DNA of 64,000 bases, taken from assembly GCA_009760855.2 (NCBI GenBank), contig WPIO01000004.1, forward strand, positions 5,137,501-5,201,500. Reading direction: 5' to 3'. The notes below the pieces were generated by a model. That model saw only the letters and a list, made by a program, of their open reading frames with translations, was not told the DNA's origin and ran no database searches. This document shows positions 63,856 to 64,000 of the stretch, piece after piece (the first letter of the stretch is position 1; each line of letters opens with the position of its first letter). Source of the DNA: Cristatella mucedo. Taxonomy: Eukaryota > Bryozoa > Phylactolaemata > Cristatellidae. A program made the translations under genes and the position numbers.

Positions 63856-64000
63856 CCCAGCCTTGGTTTTCAGCATCGATCGGTCACGTTTAACCTGCTG
63901 CAATCTTTAGAGCGCCTGCTAGCCTACCGGGAGTGGATAGCCGGCTCCTACGCGGTACCGCCGCGAGGTCCCGCCGATTAGGTGGCGATTTAAAAAATGC

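Overview
The window is animal nuclear DNA. It has genes with GT-AG introns, strong protein matches spread over short exons, about a dozen tRNA-headed SINE copies, LINE 3' ends, a DNA transposase and very many (GA)n/(CT)n and poly-G tracts. The three recognised genes place it in a bilaterian, and the repeat-rich, GC-moderate sequence suggests an invertebrate. I cannot fix the phylum: an arthropod is plausible, but this is not shown.

Layout, left to right. (1) 318-4,932, minus strand: the first eight coding exons (about 330 residues) of the catalytic subunit of DNA polymerase epsilon (POLE). The gene continues off the left edge. (2) 4,933-7,339: the head-to-head gap between POLE and the next gene, holding one SINE and a dispersed repeat. 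(3) 7,340-11,163, plus strand: a complete four-exon gene for mitochondrial ribosomal protein L40 (216 residues). (4) 11,164-20,597: intergenic or distal-intron sequence with SINEs, a damaged Mutator-like transposase gene (about 14,817-16,658, minus), and a CpG-rich block at 17,700-19,330 with no recognised gene. (5) 20,598-58,932, minus strand: a liprin-beta gene (PPFIBP family) of which I can join 14 exons into 952 codons with every splice phase consistent. It covers an N-terminal segment, a coiled coil, a Ser/Gly-rich linker and three SAM domains. Only the last C-terminal piece is not found. (6) 58,933-64,000: a GC-rich 5' flank of liprin-beta, then a LINE pair in inverted orientation and a SINE, with no recognised gene.

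The genes do not form a pathway. POLE copies the leading strand in the nucleus, L40 is part of the mitochondrial large ribosomal subunit, and liprin-beta is a cytoplasmic scaffold of cell junctions and synapses.

The repeats are the most informative non-genic content. One SINE family carries a 3' tail matching the 3' end of the resident CR1/L2-like LINE. A second SINE family has a different tail with a conserved internal hairpin. A (CT)n/(GA)n block in POLE intron 3 is a perfect 79-bp-arm palindrome with no spacer. I found no evidence for a new multi-gene system: no CRISPR array, operon or defence locus.
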